Assembly: GCA_030762935.1 (NCBI GenBank) | Contig: CM060900.1 | Location: 373,568,632-373,632,631 of the forward strand | Source of the DNA: Hymenopus coronatus | Lineage: Eukaryota; Arthropoda; Insecta; Mantodea; Hymenopodidae | DNA length: 64,000 nt | Reading direction: 5' to 3' | In this document: in pieces, positions 1 through 11,351 of the stretch | Layout of the letters: each line of letters starts with the position of its first letter | How positions within the stretch are numbered: position 1 is the stretch's first letter | Program-made: the position numbers and the translations under genes | The notes under the pieces: model-generated | What the model saw: only the letters and a program-made list of their open reading frames with translations | What the model was told of the DNA's origin: nothing | Database searches by the model: none

Positions 1-639
1 TGTTCATAGTTTATGGATACTTTGGCTGAAAACTATTCTATTATTTTAAATATAAAATAGATACCATTTTCTGGCTTTAGTTGAAGTAACCCAAAACAAC
101 ATTTTAAAGTTAATCTTGCCCTCCCATGTTTACCCTAATATGTTATGTCCATTAATTCATGAATTTAAAACAACAAAGTTATCACACATCCCTCCTAAGA
201 ACTGAGGCAAAGTGTCAGGCAACTAGATTCAACACTGGTTGTTACTACTGCTGCTACATGAGAGGCATTCTAACTAAAGTTGAATAATCTCTGTATACTT
301 CCCAAAATAGTCTTATAAATGTAAATGATTAAGGATATGCTGTAAACATTGACTGAAATAAAATATTATGTCTGCAAACTGGCACAACAGGTCAATACTA
401 ACAAGGGGGCATTGTGATATTGATATTACAGCTCAAGTTGGGACTTTTTTCACTGAAAGTAGATTGATAATAAAATACCCATATCTGGGCTTTCTCTCCT
501 ATACAGCCAAGTTTGATCAGAACAAAATTATTTTGCAAATTAGAATGATCCACTATTAATATTTAATCTCTTGCATATATTGATGCTTAAGAAATATAAA
601 ATGAGTTAACTTACAAAATGAGTCATTTTATTTTTTCAG
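1..639. other. AT-rich DNA, nothing recognised
   Basis: I see no repeat family, RNA gene or coding signal here. The short open frame at 368-559 has no recognisable motif and no splice context, so it is treated as chance. Confidence 0.5.
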
Positions 640-722
640 TATTTTTTCTTTGAGCCTCCAAACACTGGGAAAAAATGAAACGCTGTACAGTGATATCCTC
701 TGAGCTAAATGAACTCTTGGCT
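640..722 (+). CDS. Candidate first coding exon (weak)
   Basis: A pyrimidine-rich tract ending in CAG at 637-639 precedes this segment and a consensus donor GTAAGT follows from 723. An ATG at 675 opens a frame of exactly 16 codons (MKRCTVISSELNELLA) that reaches the donor in phase 0. Read without that ATG, all three frames hit stops, so it could only be a 5' untranslated plus initial coding exon. No domain can be recognised in 16 residues, no partner exon was found in the window, and splice-like flanks of this quality arise by chance. This is a hypothesis only. Confidence 0.18.
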
Positions 723-804
723 GTAAGTTAATTTTAGTGTGGTCTTGTGCACAGAAATGGAAATGGCGTGTTATTTATGGATGCTCTTTAACTGCTGTGG
801 TTCT

Positions 805-1027
805 CAGTGTCTCATTCTATACAGGGTGTGAAAGACCACTTAATTTTGCTCAGAGGCCTCTCTATAAGACTTGAGGTTCTTTTACATGCCGTAAATCTAT
901 GATACGGGACCAACAGCTTTACTTCCCTTCCGAAGGAAGCCATGCTAAGGATTTTTATGCCAGAAAAAATCCATCGTCCTCCGCCGGGTTTGAACCCGCG
1001 ACCTTGGGTGTATACTTGTAGCCTCAG
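805..1027 (-). mobile_element. SINE-C copy 1 (tRNA-derived SINE)
   Basis: Read on the minus strand this begins with a tRNA-like head containing a B-box-like GGGTTCAAACC. The body follows, with the blocks CCTTAGCATGG, CTTCCTTCGGAAGGGA, ATAGATTTACGGCATGTAAAAG and AGAGGCCTCTGAG. The same blocks in the same order recur at 15068-15315 and 37095-37410, which defines the family. The A box is poorly preserved and no target-site duplication is obvious, so this copy is probably old. Confidence 0.7.
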
Positions 1028-1034
1028 CATAGGA

Positions 1035-2075
1035 AAAGCTCATTATCAGCAAATGGCATAGTACAGGGCAACTGATTATTTGGCAGAAGACAGACCTAAA
1101 TTTTACCATTACAGCATAAAATTTTAAAACCTTTTTCCCACAACATGATTATTTTTATTTTCAATGTATTTTTACTAAAAAATGTAGCTCAAGCTGTAAC
1201 ATCAGTGTGACAATGACCCCTTGTAAGGGCAGATTGTATTACTTTTGTGTACTCCTACAATTGTAGGAATAAAACTAAAGCATATTGATTCTGTGTCATT
1301 AAGCAAACCTAATTAAGGTTAGATGGTTCAGTAGAAAAGAAACTAGTAATCTAGTTAGGCCTCTTTAAAATGAGTAGATACTTAGAAATTTAAGGAGTAT
1401 GTTTTTAGCAGTATTGACACATAGACCTATTCTGTCTAAATGACAAGGGCAGCTCATGTCCAAAAGAATTGGGGGCCATGAAAAAAAAATTTCTTACTAA
1501 GTATGGATAATAATAAATTATTACAACTATCAATTTTATTAGCCATTACTTTCACTTTCCCTGCCTATAAACAACAGAAATAATGGTTCTCAATGTTGTA
1601 ATTAAACCTCAGAAATTAGTACAAGAGCCTCTCAATTTTCCCCAGGTGCTAGTAGCTTAATATGCATGCAAAATACAAAAGGATGGTATTAGCACCGTCC
1701 CAACTCATCCAAATCTAAAAGTAATGTTAGCCAAAAAGCCAAATAATTTATGAAACACTTTTAACCAAAAAATAAAATTTGGGGCTCCAACAGCTCTTCT
1801 ATACCTCGGACTTCATTTATTGTGGTTGTATTAGTGCAGTTCTCTTCAACAATTTAAAGTATTCTCTCAGGTATTTTTTTTAATGTTTTTATACACAACC
1901 TTACCAGTACAAATATTTTAATTACATCTTGTTAATGCAACTCCTGGCAGTCTTGCCTGCATTACTTTCTCTAACATATCAGATAGCAAAGAGGAATTGG
2001 GGAAAAAAAGGTGCTGGAATTCCCGAGAGATTTGAAAATAACACTCTTATTTGGGAATCAGCATTTGTTGCCATT
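1035..2075. other. AT-rich DNA, nothing recognised
   Basis: Homopolymer-rich, AT-rich sequence without a repeat family I can match elsewhere in the window and without a usable open frame. Confidence 0.4.
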
Positions 2076-2570
2076 AATATGTGTGCATAGCAGTGGACAA
2101 AGTATGCATATTAACCTGTACTCCACCAGTCCTTCCACTCAAAATTGGTCCCATCAAAGGTGAGTGTTTCTTTGGTATTTCCAAGAAGTGGGTCGATATC
2201 ATTCCTTATGCACTTTGCCAGAGAATCCGCATCTCTTCCTTCAGGATTCTGAAATACCCAAAGTCTCTCTATACAGATTCATCATATATGTACGGAAAAG
2301 CAACACCATTTGAAAGTGATTTGAAATGTCAGTTGTCTCATCATGCTGAATAGCAACAAATTCAGAAGCTTGTACTTCATGTTCTATTTTCTCCTACAGA
2401 CATCCAACATGCAGTCTAACAATTCATTCGGAAGTGTTTTCAGGCTTCTTTGAATAATCTGGCTACTTCTAAATGTTCCTTCATTGCTGTATCCAGTTCA
2501 GCAATATAATAAATGAAGCCTCTGTACACTTCTGGATTTGGAGACGTAATAGGCTGGTCATGGTTTCATA
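2076..2570 (-). pseudogene. ZMYM1-type hAT transposase fragment
   Basis: Minus-strand frames, broken by stops and shifts, read through the conserved first part of a ZMYM1/TTF-type hAT transposase. First comes a segment with VYRG and ELDTAMKEHLE (about 2480-2540). Next is the strand around the first catalytic aspartate, reading EFVAIQHDETTDISNHFQM, at about 2315-2365. Then come degenerate residues toward 2080. In this family the DETTD block carries the first acid of the DDE triad. The TTF zinc finger, the second acid, the C-terminal dimerisation region and the element ends were not found, so this is an internal fragment. Several stop codons make it non-functional. The family call is good; the boundaries are approximate. 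Confidence 0.7.
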
Positions 2571-2887
2571 GTTCCAGTTCAAACATACCACAAAACTTAA
2601 CATAATATAAAAATCAACCTTATTAAATATGTATATGTAGTGTTTTTTAATTAATATGGAATCTTTATGTTTTTTAATATTACTCTTAAATCATAAATGT
2701 TTTATATCATTCACTCCTTTAACTGTCCACAAACAATTGCACATTTATAAGCAACCAAAATACGGTTAGCAGGAAAAGAACTTGAGAACTTCACAGCTAC
2801 AGATCAAGTCATATTCCTTGTATATATGCTTAAAATTAAGCTGAGTCTTAAAACTTTGGTTTTCATTTCTCTTAGTGATCACTATTT

Positions 2888-3757
2888 ACTTTATCTAACA
2901 CATATGTACAATGTACATGGTGGATAGAGAAGGTATTCCAAACATTTTATACCAAGATTTCACCTCAAATACATGTTCTGAGACCCCTTAAATAAAAAAG
3001 AATTTTTAGAAACATATGTGTGTGTCTGTGTCTGTGAGCTGCATAGCTCAAAAACAAAAACTCTGTGAAATACCAAATTTGGTCATTAAGTTCAGTATCT
3101 TCTAAGGATGCGACACAAAGGTTTTCAAGAAAATTTCTTACCCTTTACATGGAACATTTTTCAAAAACTTTTAGTTTCTCAAAAATGGCTCTTAACGATT
3201 TTTATTAAGATATTTTAATGACAAACAAAATACATATCTTGAATTTTCTAGAAATAGCCTCTAAAGACCTCTTCATTCTGGATGACTGTTGATTAACTTT
3301 TGCATAACTGGTAAACTGTAAGAGATAGACAAAACCTTACTACTCAAAAAATATAGATCTCATTAAAACACACAACTTATGTGATATGCATTTTTTTTTA
3401 TCAAGTTTTCAACATATTCTGAGTTTTTCATTTTCGTTTTAAGCTAATTAAACTTTTCTACAGTGGGAAGACATCTTTCGTTTTGTCTCTCTTTTGTTTA
3501 CTCCTAGCAAGCAAAGAGAATCAAATATCAATTGTTTCACTTAGTGACCAGCTTTTAAAAGATTTGACTGGCGCTTTAGCCTACTTTATTCCCTTATTTC
3601 CCTCCTTCTTATAAATAAGCAAGTAATAAGACCAATGTTGGTAATGTTTATCTTGATTGGCATGATGTAGATAAAAGAATATTCTTTTGTAAGAAGTGCT
3701 TCTTTGTGGAACAGCTAGAAAAAGTCATATGGATAGGACACATCAAATTTCTCTACT
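2888..3757 (+). repeat. Family R repeat, near full-length copy
   Basis: This copy matches the other family R members in order: an ACTTT...TCTA start, the TGTACAATGTACA palindrome, a TTTCACC block, a GT-rich stretch, CATAGCTCAAAAAC, GGATGCGACAC, AATAGCCTCT, GTAAGAGATAGAC, CTTTTAAAAGATTTGACT, and the tail GTGGAACAGCTAGA...GGACACATC. No open frame is conserved. It is the only copy in the first 23 kb. It is more diverged than those at 29-31 kb or 38.8 kb, and its central palindrome is degraded. Confidence 0.85.
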
Positions 3758-4912
3758 AAGAATTTGGGTGTTGGTCTACTCAAAGATTTAATTCTATTTT
3801 TATTTTTATTTTTTTTTCAAGAGTTAGCCTGAAAATTGCACTTCCATAGGTGATTGTATAAAGTTATCCATATTTCTTTAATCAATACAATTATAAAGCA
3901 ACCTGCAACACTCTGTTTAAGTAACACTAACTCCACAATGAGCATTAAAATAAGAAACTTGTCAGTACAAAACTAGTTGGGGAACTGCATAAGATGCAGA
4001 CAGGAACGCACCAGATATGCACATACACAATGTGAAAACTCCACTCCCTCCCTGACCATCTTTGCTGTCAAGTGGAACAATTCTGATGCTAAAACCACCG
4101 CACTAGCACCTAGGTAAAAACATCACTTTTACCACCATTTGATGTTTTCTAATAGTTTAAAAATAAACTGGTCTTAACAGTCATAAGGCCAAGGTTAATT
4201 TAATCCCTTAGGATTTTTTAGAGGTGTGCCCACCTTCATGCTTTTATAAGGAACCACCCTTGCTAAATGGAAAGAAATAGCTGTTAACTTAGAAATAAAT
4301 ATCAGTGTTTATTCTATTATAAAGCAGTACAAAGGTTTTTATATATACAGAAAAGGAAAATAAATTGTGACTTGAAATGTATGCATAACATGGGCATATT
4401 CTGTGAGGTAGCTAGGTTAACTGCGAGGTCTGGTAAATTTGTGATGAAAGAATATTTATTAAATTTATAAATAACAAAGAAATAAATCTGACTCAAACCT
4501 TTTCTTAAACAAATAATTTATTGCTAATATGTTGCCTCTATGTACTTAAGCCTATTGTTATTGAACAGAATGGGCTCCTTGTGATAAAATTTGATTTTGT
4601 TTGCAATGTATTGTAGCCTGAATTCTCAGGCAGGAGTAGCATGAATGACTGATGTATAATGTGCATATAAGCAGGAAGAGACGAGGAGGGAGTTGCTACA
4701 GCAAATCTCTCAGGTCTTCTGTCTTGTCATGAGAATGCTAGTCAACAAGTCTTGAGGACAGGTGAGGTAAGGGATTCTCATATTGCCTAATGGACATAAA
4801 ATCAGAAGTTATCCATTTGAAAAATAGATGGAGGTGATTATTTTTCATTGCTTTTTCTTTTTTTAAGGTCAGTTAATGGTTGATTATTACAATTGCTATA
4901 TTCTTCTTGTCC
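3758..4912. other. AT-rich DNA, nothing recognised
   Basis: No coding or repeat signal that I can support. Confidence 0.4.
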
Positions 4913-4941
4913 CATCATCATCATCATCATCATCATCATCA
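4913..4941 (+). repeat. (CAT)n microsatellite
   Basis: About nine uninterrupted CAT units. Confidence 0.95.
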
Positions 4942-4959
4942 GCTGTGTTTATTAAGTTT

Positions 4960-4963
<4 letters not shown>

Positions 4964-4990
<27 letters not shown>

Positions 4991-5232
4991 GTAGTGTTTA
5001 ACGCCCGCTTTAACTACTAATGGCATCGCAGGCGGTGACACTTATGATACATGAATGATGATGGAGCACCGGTGGAATGCGATGGCGGGGGAAACCGGAG
5101 TACCCGGAGAAAACCCGCCCCAGCGCCGCTTTGTCCACCACAAATCTCACATGCGGTCGCTTGGGATCGAACCCCGGCCGTCTAGGTGAGAGGCTAGTGG
5201 TCTAACCACTCGGCCACGGCGCGGCCTGATTA
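4964..5232 (-). mobile_element. SINE-B copy 1 with target-site duplication
   Basis: On the minus strand this is a SINE with a class-II tRNA-like head: A box TGGCCGAGTGG and B box GGTTCGATCCC near 5160-5226. A body with TTTCTCCGGGT, CCCGCCATCGCATTCCACCG and AGTGTCACCGCCTGCG follows, then a long poly(A), seen as T-run on the plus strand at 4962-4990. The 13-bp duplication ATTAAGTTTCATT flanks it at 4951-4963 and 5233-5245. The intact duplication, long A-tail and clean tRNA head indicate a fairly recent LINE-mobilised insertion. Confidence 0.9.
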
Positions 5233-5249
5233 ATTAAGTTTCATTGAAA

Positions 5250-6942
5250 TTATTTACATTATTAAGGATAATTGTCCTGAACAAAAATGCATACATAATT
5301 TGTCAAGTGAAAAAAAAAGAGCTACCTCAGAATACATGGGCAAAAGCTACATTCATTTCTTTTATTTGTCTAACTTTCTTGAGCCAGTCAGGTCACATCT
5401 TATGTTGGTAAAGATAAGAAAGATTCTGTCAGAATATTACTGTAACCATGATGTGTTTCTCTAGCTGCGTTATAAGCAAACTTCTTACAAAAGATTATTC
5501 TCCATTCTGCACCTTGCTAATCAAAATAAGCATTAGCAGAATGCACATCCTCTACCATTTGTTCCTGAACTATATGCTGCAGCACATGTGCTAGAGCCCT
5601 TTTAAAATGGATAAAGGATGTCAATTTTATTTGCTTTTTGTATGGTGTGAAGGTAATGAAACTGTGCTACTTTTTGTGTGAATAAGATTGCAGAGCAGAC
5701 AATGTATGTGTTATATGAAGAAAGATTGGTTTGCATGGAAAGCTCTAAAAGTTAGTTGCAACCACTCTTTGTACCATTATCAGCACAACAAAAGAATCCT
5801 GTTCCCACCCTTGAACATGAAACTTATTTTGTTTAAGAATTTTATAAGTCATGAACTGAAATACATTACTTTTTATGTAGATATCTAACCAAAATATACC
5901 TACCCTTTAAATGATGCGAAAACTTAAGAGGGAATTTTTGTAGGTCTTCATATCCAAGAGCTCTCAGATGATCAGAAGTTTCACAACTACTTGTATTTAT
6001 TTATTTACAAAACAGTATTTATTTACAAAAATTGCTAAGTTCACTACATAATGTAATCTGGGAGATCACACACTGGCCATTTGTCTCAAAGGCATTCATA
6101 CATACCAATTGTAATACCAAAATTTATTATACAATCATGTTTACATTGCTAAAATGGATTTACATACAAAACTAATAACCATTATCTACTGACCAGTTCC
6201 ATTTCAGTTTAACATTCCAAAGAAATACCCCTAAACTTCTTAACTGATTGTGAGATTGTTCACAAAAAAAAGGGGGAAAAAATGTTCTTAAGCATTACAC
6301 TTCTATTTTTCCTAATAAATTTCCTTCTCCTTTCTTTGGTTCTTCTACATTCCATCAAAATATGGGCCCTATCTTCATAACTCTATGGGCTGGGCACATG
6401 CCCTGGGTAATATTACCTTGATAAACCCTTTAGTTTCCACACACCTAAACTAAATCCTGCAGTACCCCCTCTCCCTCGCTCCTCACTCCTAGCTGTTACA
6501 TTCATCTGTATACATTTCTTTATTTAACTGTCTCTTAATAATCTTATAAAAAATCAAAGAGCTCCTCTCATTCATTGCAGAGTTACTTTATATGTATCTT
6601 CTTGTCTGAAATGGTCATATTTGCAAAATTTCCCTCACCATTCCATTTCTTTGTAATCAGTAGTAGGAGCCTTAACCTTTGATCAGCCAATGGAAGAGCT
6701 CAAATGTTTCTCTTGTTACCTAAGGCGACAGTTAAATGATTCTCTTCTGAGATGTAACTAACATCAAAAGGTCTTTCACACTGTCCTTGTTTTTGTGCTT
6801 TTGCTGTGATGGTGATACTTGACTGCTCGGTTGTAATAGCACCATTACTGTTTTACACCTGGCATCTATTGTGCTTTGGGTTTTGTGAGTGGAGGTACAA
6901 TTGTGTTAAGTTGCATCAACAGCTTGTTTTTTTTTTAGTCAC
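5250..6942. other. AT-rich DNA, nothing recognised
   Basis: Two short open frames (5688-5888 and 6806-7015) show no motif, and the second runs into the SINE at 6956. I see no repeat family here. Confidence 0.4.
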
Positions 6943-6955
6943 ATTAGATACATTG

Positions 6956-7271
6956 GGTCGTCTCCTTAGCGCGGTGGTAGCGCAGCTGCTTACCAAGCAC
7001 GAGACCTGGGTTTGATCCCCAGTACCGGCGTGGGAATTTTTCCCCCACTAGGAGACCTGGCCCGGGGTGCACTCAGCCTCGTAAGGTCCCTGGGGGGCCA
7101 ATTGAGGAGCTACTTGATGGAGAAGTAGCGACTCCAGGTCATGAGGTCCGCATTAACCAGCCGGGGTGGACTCAAGGCACTGACCACATCTCACCCTCCA
7201 ATACTACACGCCATCCATGACATCTGTAGTGGACCGAGAAGGTTCCCCATGAGCTGTTGTGCCATGGAGTT
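6956..7271 (+). mobile_element. SINE-A copy 1 with target-site duplication
   Basis: This tRNA-derived SINE starts GGTCGTCTCCTTAGCGCGG. It has an A-box-like GCGGTGGTAGCGC and B box GGTTTGATCCC, then a GC-rich body with GGGGTGCACTCAGCCTCG and TCTCACCCTCCAATACT, ending GCCATGGAGTT. It is flanked by the 13-bp repeat ATTAGATACATTG at 6943-6955 and 7272-7284. Copies at 46248-46538 and 56766-57109 share the same start and end. Unlike SINE-B it lacks a long A-tail. Confidence 0.92.
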
Positions 7272-7317
7272 ATTAGATACATTGATCTTAATTTCACTTC
7301 TGTATAGTTTCTAAGGG

Positions 7318-7379
7318 TTGTGTGTGTGTGGGTGGGTGGTTGGTTGGGTGTGCATGCATGTGTGTGTGTGTGTGTGTGC
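7318..7379 (+). repeat. (TG)n-rich microsatellite
   Basis: TG/GGT-rich low-complexity tract; the purest TG run is at about 7360-7378. Confidence 0.9.
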
Positions 7380-7483
7380 AGTCATGAGTTCTTCACATCC
7401 AAATGTTAAAAAAGGCTAAACATATACTTTGTACATCAAATTGAGGACTGAACAAGAACTATACGACTTACCCATTAGCCATT

Positions 7484-7990
7484 TCACAATCTTAAACTTC
7501 TGATCTTATCTGCAATTTTAGTAATATGTGTTTTCTCTGTTAGCCTTTGGTTTGAATAAATTCCTAAATACTTGAGAACTTCTGATTCATTGATATGACT
7601 GCTCTCTAAGCTCATATTTATTTCAAGGAATACATAGAAAAGAGAGGATATGTGATAGAAAAATTTCAGCACTAGTAGTTATGGTGTTTTCTTCTATCCA
7701 GAGTGCAAGTTCATTCAGAATTTTATGCATTTGAATAGAAATTGGTACCTACCTCTTTAGAAAAGATAGCCATATCACAAGATCATCAGTAAATAAGGCT
7801 GTTTATTTTTACTGAGATAGATAGCATGCTGAACATGACATTACAAAAAGTAGAGTTTGAAACTTCAGTTTGTGGAAGTTATAGTTTCTGTTGCAGTGGG
7901 ATGCATTCAGGGAAAGCAACCAAAGCACTGCTTTGGTAAGAACAAGTGAGAATTAAATCAAGAACTTTTATCTGAAACCAGCATACTACC
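7484..7990 (-). pseudogene. Non-LTR retrotransposon reverse transcriptase fragment
   Basis: Minus-strand reading gives the palm and thumb region of a LINE-type reverse transcriptase. A degenerate FTDDL-like active-site block lies at about 7785-7800, where families have a YADD-like motif. It is followed by an ELALWIEENTITT-like segment and then SEVLKYLGIYSNQ and THITKIADKIR at about 7490-7600. The block with LKYLGI then H..I..K, downstream of the active site, is typical of Jockey/CR1-related LINEs. Frame changes near 7660 and 7790 break the gene. No endonuclease domain or 3' tail was recognised. The clade is not determinable here. Confidence 0.6.
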
Positions 7991-8439
7991 ATGGAAGAGA
8001 TGATATTAAGATTTATTAATAATATATATCATAATCACATAGTTATTCAAAAAATCTAGATAAATCATCATGCTTCTTCCAAACACATAGATCATTATGT
8101 TGCATTACCAATAGTGATTGTGAGCCAGCCAAAGCAATATCTCTACAGCATCAACTGAGCAGACTTGTGGGCACAGCTCTGAAGGTCATGGGCCATAGCA
8201 CACTTCACTCTGCCAACTGAAACTGGTTTCAGAGAGGAGTTAACAGTGATAATGAGAGTAATGAATGTACTGCATTAGTCTAGGCAAACACATTTGCAAA
8301 ATTCTGTGGTCAGTAGCCAAACAAGGACTATCTATTAATCATCTAAGTTCTTCTGTAGCTATAGCTGCTTTTAGGGAAAGTAGAGTAGAAATTGTGCATG
8401 ATGGTCAGCTTAAAAATCTAATATCTCTGTTTATTTAAA

Positions 8440-8910
8440 AAAAGGGTAACAGGGATATCACTAAAAGGCTTATTAGTGCCGCAAGTTTTCTGGGAAAACA
8501 ATTGACCGTTTGAGAAAACACAATGAAACAACAAATTCTATTAATCAGGGCAATTATTTGGAACTGTTGAAGTATACTACAGAATATGATCCTCTTTTAG
8601 TGCAGCACTTAGATACTTCTACTGTATTTAAAGGAATTTGTAATCAAATTCCAAATTACATAGTATGAGAATTAGTTTTGACTATTTTGTTAACTATAAA
8701 GCATGAAGTTGTGGATATTCCTTTTGTCTAAGACAATGGAATTACTTGTGTCAAGATTGGTAAACACTGTGTGCAGGAACATCACCAAACTTTGTGATGT
8801 GTTTAGTGCTATAATAGAACACCCTCAAGAAATTGTGTCAGATATTTTAGCACCTGCAGAAGATTTTAAATTTGCTTTTACTCTTTCAAATTTATTTTTC
8901 GCTTAAATAT
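8440..8910 (+). pseudogene. Degenerate hAT (ZMYM1/TTF-like) transposase fragment
   Basis: Plus-strand frames read LRKHNETTNSINQGNYLELL, then DPLLVQHLDTSTVFKGI, at about 8505-8640. This resembles the stretch after the zinc finger in ZMYM1-like hAT transposases (a GHDE..NxGNFLEL block, a D.L...HL block, and then a short spacer before the first acid). A later open segment at 8703-8906 continues without clear motifs. Stops and shifts show it is dead. Similarity to the minus-strand fragment at 2076-2570 is at family level only. Confidence 0.5.
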
Positions 8911-9136
8911 ATTAGATAAAATATTAGTTTCACCAATGTGTTGTACATTCTACAAAACTAAGCAAGTGATGTCCTGTAATGTCAGCAGATCCTGGAAACT
9001 CACTGCTTCATAGCCGCATCACATGACGAGAACATATTTTTCATGAAACTTTTGAGAAGGAAAAATATCAAATATAAGCCTCTGCGCTGAAGAGTTTGAT
9101 ATTAAGAAGTGCTTGAACATAAGATTTTAAGATTAT

Positions 9137-9196
9137 TCTAAATTTTTAAATTTATTATCACATGAATCTAAATTTTTAAATTTAATATCACATGAA
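9137..9196. repeat. 30-bp direct duplication
   Basis: Two adjacent units beginning TCTAAATTTTTAAATTTA differ by about one base; the period is 30 bp. Confidence 0.85.
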
Positions 9197-9199
9197 CAC

Positions 9200-10270
9200 A
9201 ATGGACCAGTTCCCCCAAAACAGCTTTCAAAGTCTCATGTGTGCATATGGAAAGTTCTTAGAAGTTATTTGACTGGGAAAAGAGCTGAATGTATTGTACA
9301 GCACAAGAGTTTAGAAATAAAACTGTGAGAGAAATTGAACTAATGAACACAAATTCAATGTCAAAACAAACCTTTTCAAAGTTTAAAATGTTGGTATTAC
9401 CTGTATTCAATTCTTGCAAGTACATTCTCATTAGAAAGGTCATTATCAGCTCTGAAGGGAATCAAAAGTTGCTTTTGGAATTCTATTTGAAAACAGAGAG
9501 ACTTTCTCATTTTGGAATCATTTCCACTGAAGCTCCCCTACTAAAAGAAAAAGGAACACTTCAAAATAAATAAAAGACTAGTTATTTTCCTACTAGGAGA
9601 GCAGAATGGAATTTTCAATTCCCTTGATCCTATGAAGGTGATCTACCAAAATGTCAAAAGTGAAATAAGTCCAGAAGGTATAGCACAAATTTTACATGTT
9701 CAGTTCTTTTGGATTTTATGGAAATTGATTAGTTCTGTTTAATTTGATATTCGGTTCATTAAAATATTTACTGTAATAAATTATTTTCTAAAAACAAAAG
9801 TGTGTATTTGAGTTTTAGAAAAAGAATTACTTTAAATATGAATTACTTAAAACAAAATTTGTCAATATAAATGATCCGTTTTCTCTAAAACTATAAAGAG
9901 TATCTGCATTAATATTTTACCACATAGTGAAAACAATATGATAATTCTGTGGAATTACTTTAGTGGCAGTTGTTCAAATAGGTTGTAGTTTTTTAAAATA
10001 AAATGTCAGGAGGTTTATTGAAAATGTTAAAGGTTTATAAAAAATTGTATACTTTTTTTCTAGTCAGAATTTAAACATCAGAAGAAATCAGAGTACTCAA
10101 ATGGACTGAATAAACAATGTGAAAAGGTCATATTTCAATTTCAAGTTATAAGAAAATGAGTTACTAATCTATAAGAAGTATTAACATATAAATATTTTAA
10201 TTTAAGTAAGATATGTTTTGATGATTCCCTTTAAGAAATATATGCAGTATTACATTAACTATTGATTTGG
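9200..10270. other. AT-rich DNA, no feature assigned
   Basis: An open frame of 94 codons at 9289-9573 overlaps one on the other strand. Its lysine-rich translation shows no domain I recognise. It may be the tail of the hAT remnant upstream, but nothing supports that directly. Confidence 0.35.
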
Positions 10271-10390
10271 TTTAAACCATTACCAGTTGTAAGTTTTTAT
10301 CTTTAATGTTTCTTTAATTTAAACTATTATCAGTTGTGTTTGACCTTTAATATTTATTCTTTTGATTTATGCTATTAGCAGTTACATTTT
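10271..10390. repeat. Short tandem triplication, period about 47 bp
   Basis: Three diverged units start TTTAAACCATTACCAGTTG (10271), TTTAAACTATTATCAGTTG (10318) and TTTATGCTATTAGCAGTTA (10366). Confidence 0.7.
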
Positions 10391-10499
10391 CAACAAACAA
10401 GTCTATTTAAAAACTTTAATGTTGTAAATAAACCACTCATTTGTTCCACTGGCTACAAATAAAAAGCTGTTTTCAAACAATCATCCTTATTTGATACTT

Positions 10500-10883
10500 T
10501 TGCAACAACTCTACCATATAGTTTCCTTTCAATGCTAGCTTCGGTGGCTACTACTGCATGTTCAAAACTTCCAACAGAACTATAACTTGCTGCTGCATGC
10601 TGTGCATTCCCAGTTGAAACTGATTTTTGCCCAGGCTCGTTCTCTTCTTTTTATACCTGTCGATGACATAGAAGAAGCTCTCAGAAGCAATTGCAAGTGT
10701 AAACTACTGCAGATGTCAAAAAATCACACAAATGCAACAATCGCAGCTTCAATGTAAAAGCACTCGCCGACGTCACACGTTTCCACTCATGCAGGTGTAA
10801 CAATGCACGGAAACAGCTATGACTTCGGAAGCAGGCCACAAACACACACACGTGCGGCGATTCGGCCGCAAGACATAATCACA
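10500..10883 (-). mobile_element. Probable 3' LTR of the gypsy element
   Basis: Downstream of the integrase (minus strand) a purine tract, GAGGAGGGAGCAG, immediately precedes TGTGATTATG at 10883. That is where a polypurine tract and LTR start are expected. A TATA-like TATAAAAAG lies at about 10647-10655 inside the proposed LTR. The LTR's far end is not resolved, and I could not find a matching second LTR upstream of gag near 18.3 kb. The assignment therefore rests on position and the purine tract. Confidence 0.45.
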
Positions 10884-11019
10884 CTGCTCCCTCCTCAGGG
10901 CTAGTCGTTCCGATCACCACTATCGTAACAAGCTAGACGATCCACATATATTACCAGCCTCTTCACTCAGGGCAGCGTCTGGATGTGTTAGACGTGATCA
11001 TTTTATACTCTTCACCACA

Positions 11020-11343
11020 AGGTGCGATTTTTGCTATGGTTGTTGAAGTTTGGGGCAGCGTTCCATGGTCCGGGTAGAGTGCTATAGCCACATCAAATCA
11101 CCCTGCTGGAAACCTCGGTTGTTGGCCTGCCGGTTGTACCGGTACTTCATTCGGCCGCTGTCTGGATGCTTTGACGCGATATCGCATGCATGTCGTGAAG
11201 CCGGGCTAGGAGATTCTCCATGTAGTCAATTGGCCCAAGAGGACTCCCAAACATCAGGTAGTATAGTAGATGCAGACCCTGCCAAAGAACAAGCTGGCTG
11301 GTTTCAAGCCAGAAAGAAATATACCATCCTCACATCCCAATCT
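11020..11343 (-). pseudogene. Gypsy integrase C-terminal part, separated by the hAT insertion
   Basis: The minus strand encodes the C-terminal region of a Ty3/gypsy integrase. It includes RMKYRYNRQANNRGFQQGDL, the GPY/F-proximal block in which a run of basic residues precedes a G.VW-like motif. A stop follows (about 11085), and frame changes lie upstream of the block. It is the direct continuation of the integrase core at 13868-14180; the reading resumes across the 8-bp duplication on each side of the hAT element. It is not functional. Confidence 0.8.
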
Positions 11344-11351
11344 CTCTAGAG

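Noticed and set aside
5150..5226. Possible tRNA gene (Ser/Leu-like)
   Set aside because: It has good A and B boxes but is the head of a SINE with poly(A) and target duplication.
11050..11349. 99-codon plus-strand frame
   Set aside because: It is the reverse complement of the gypsy integrase C-terminus; the minus-strand reading has family motifs.
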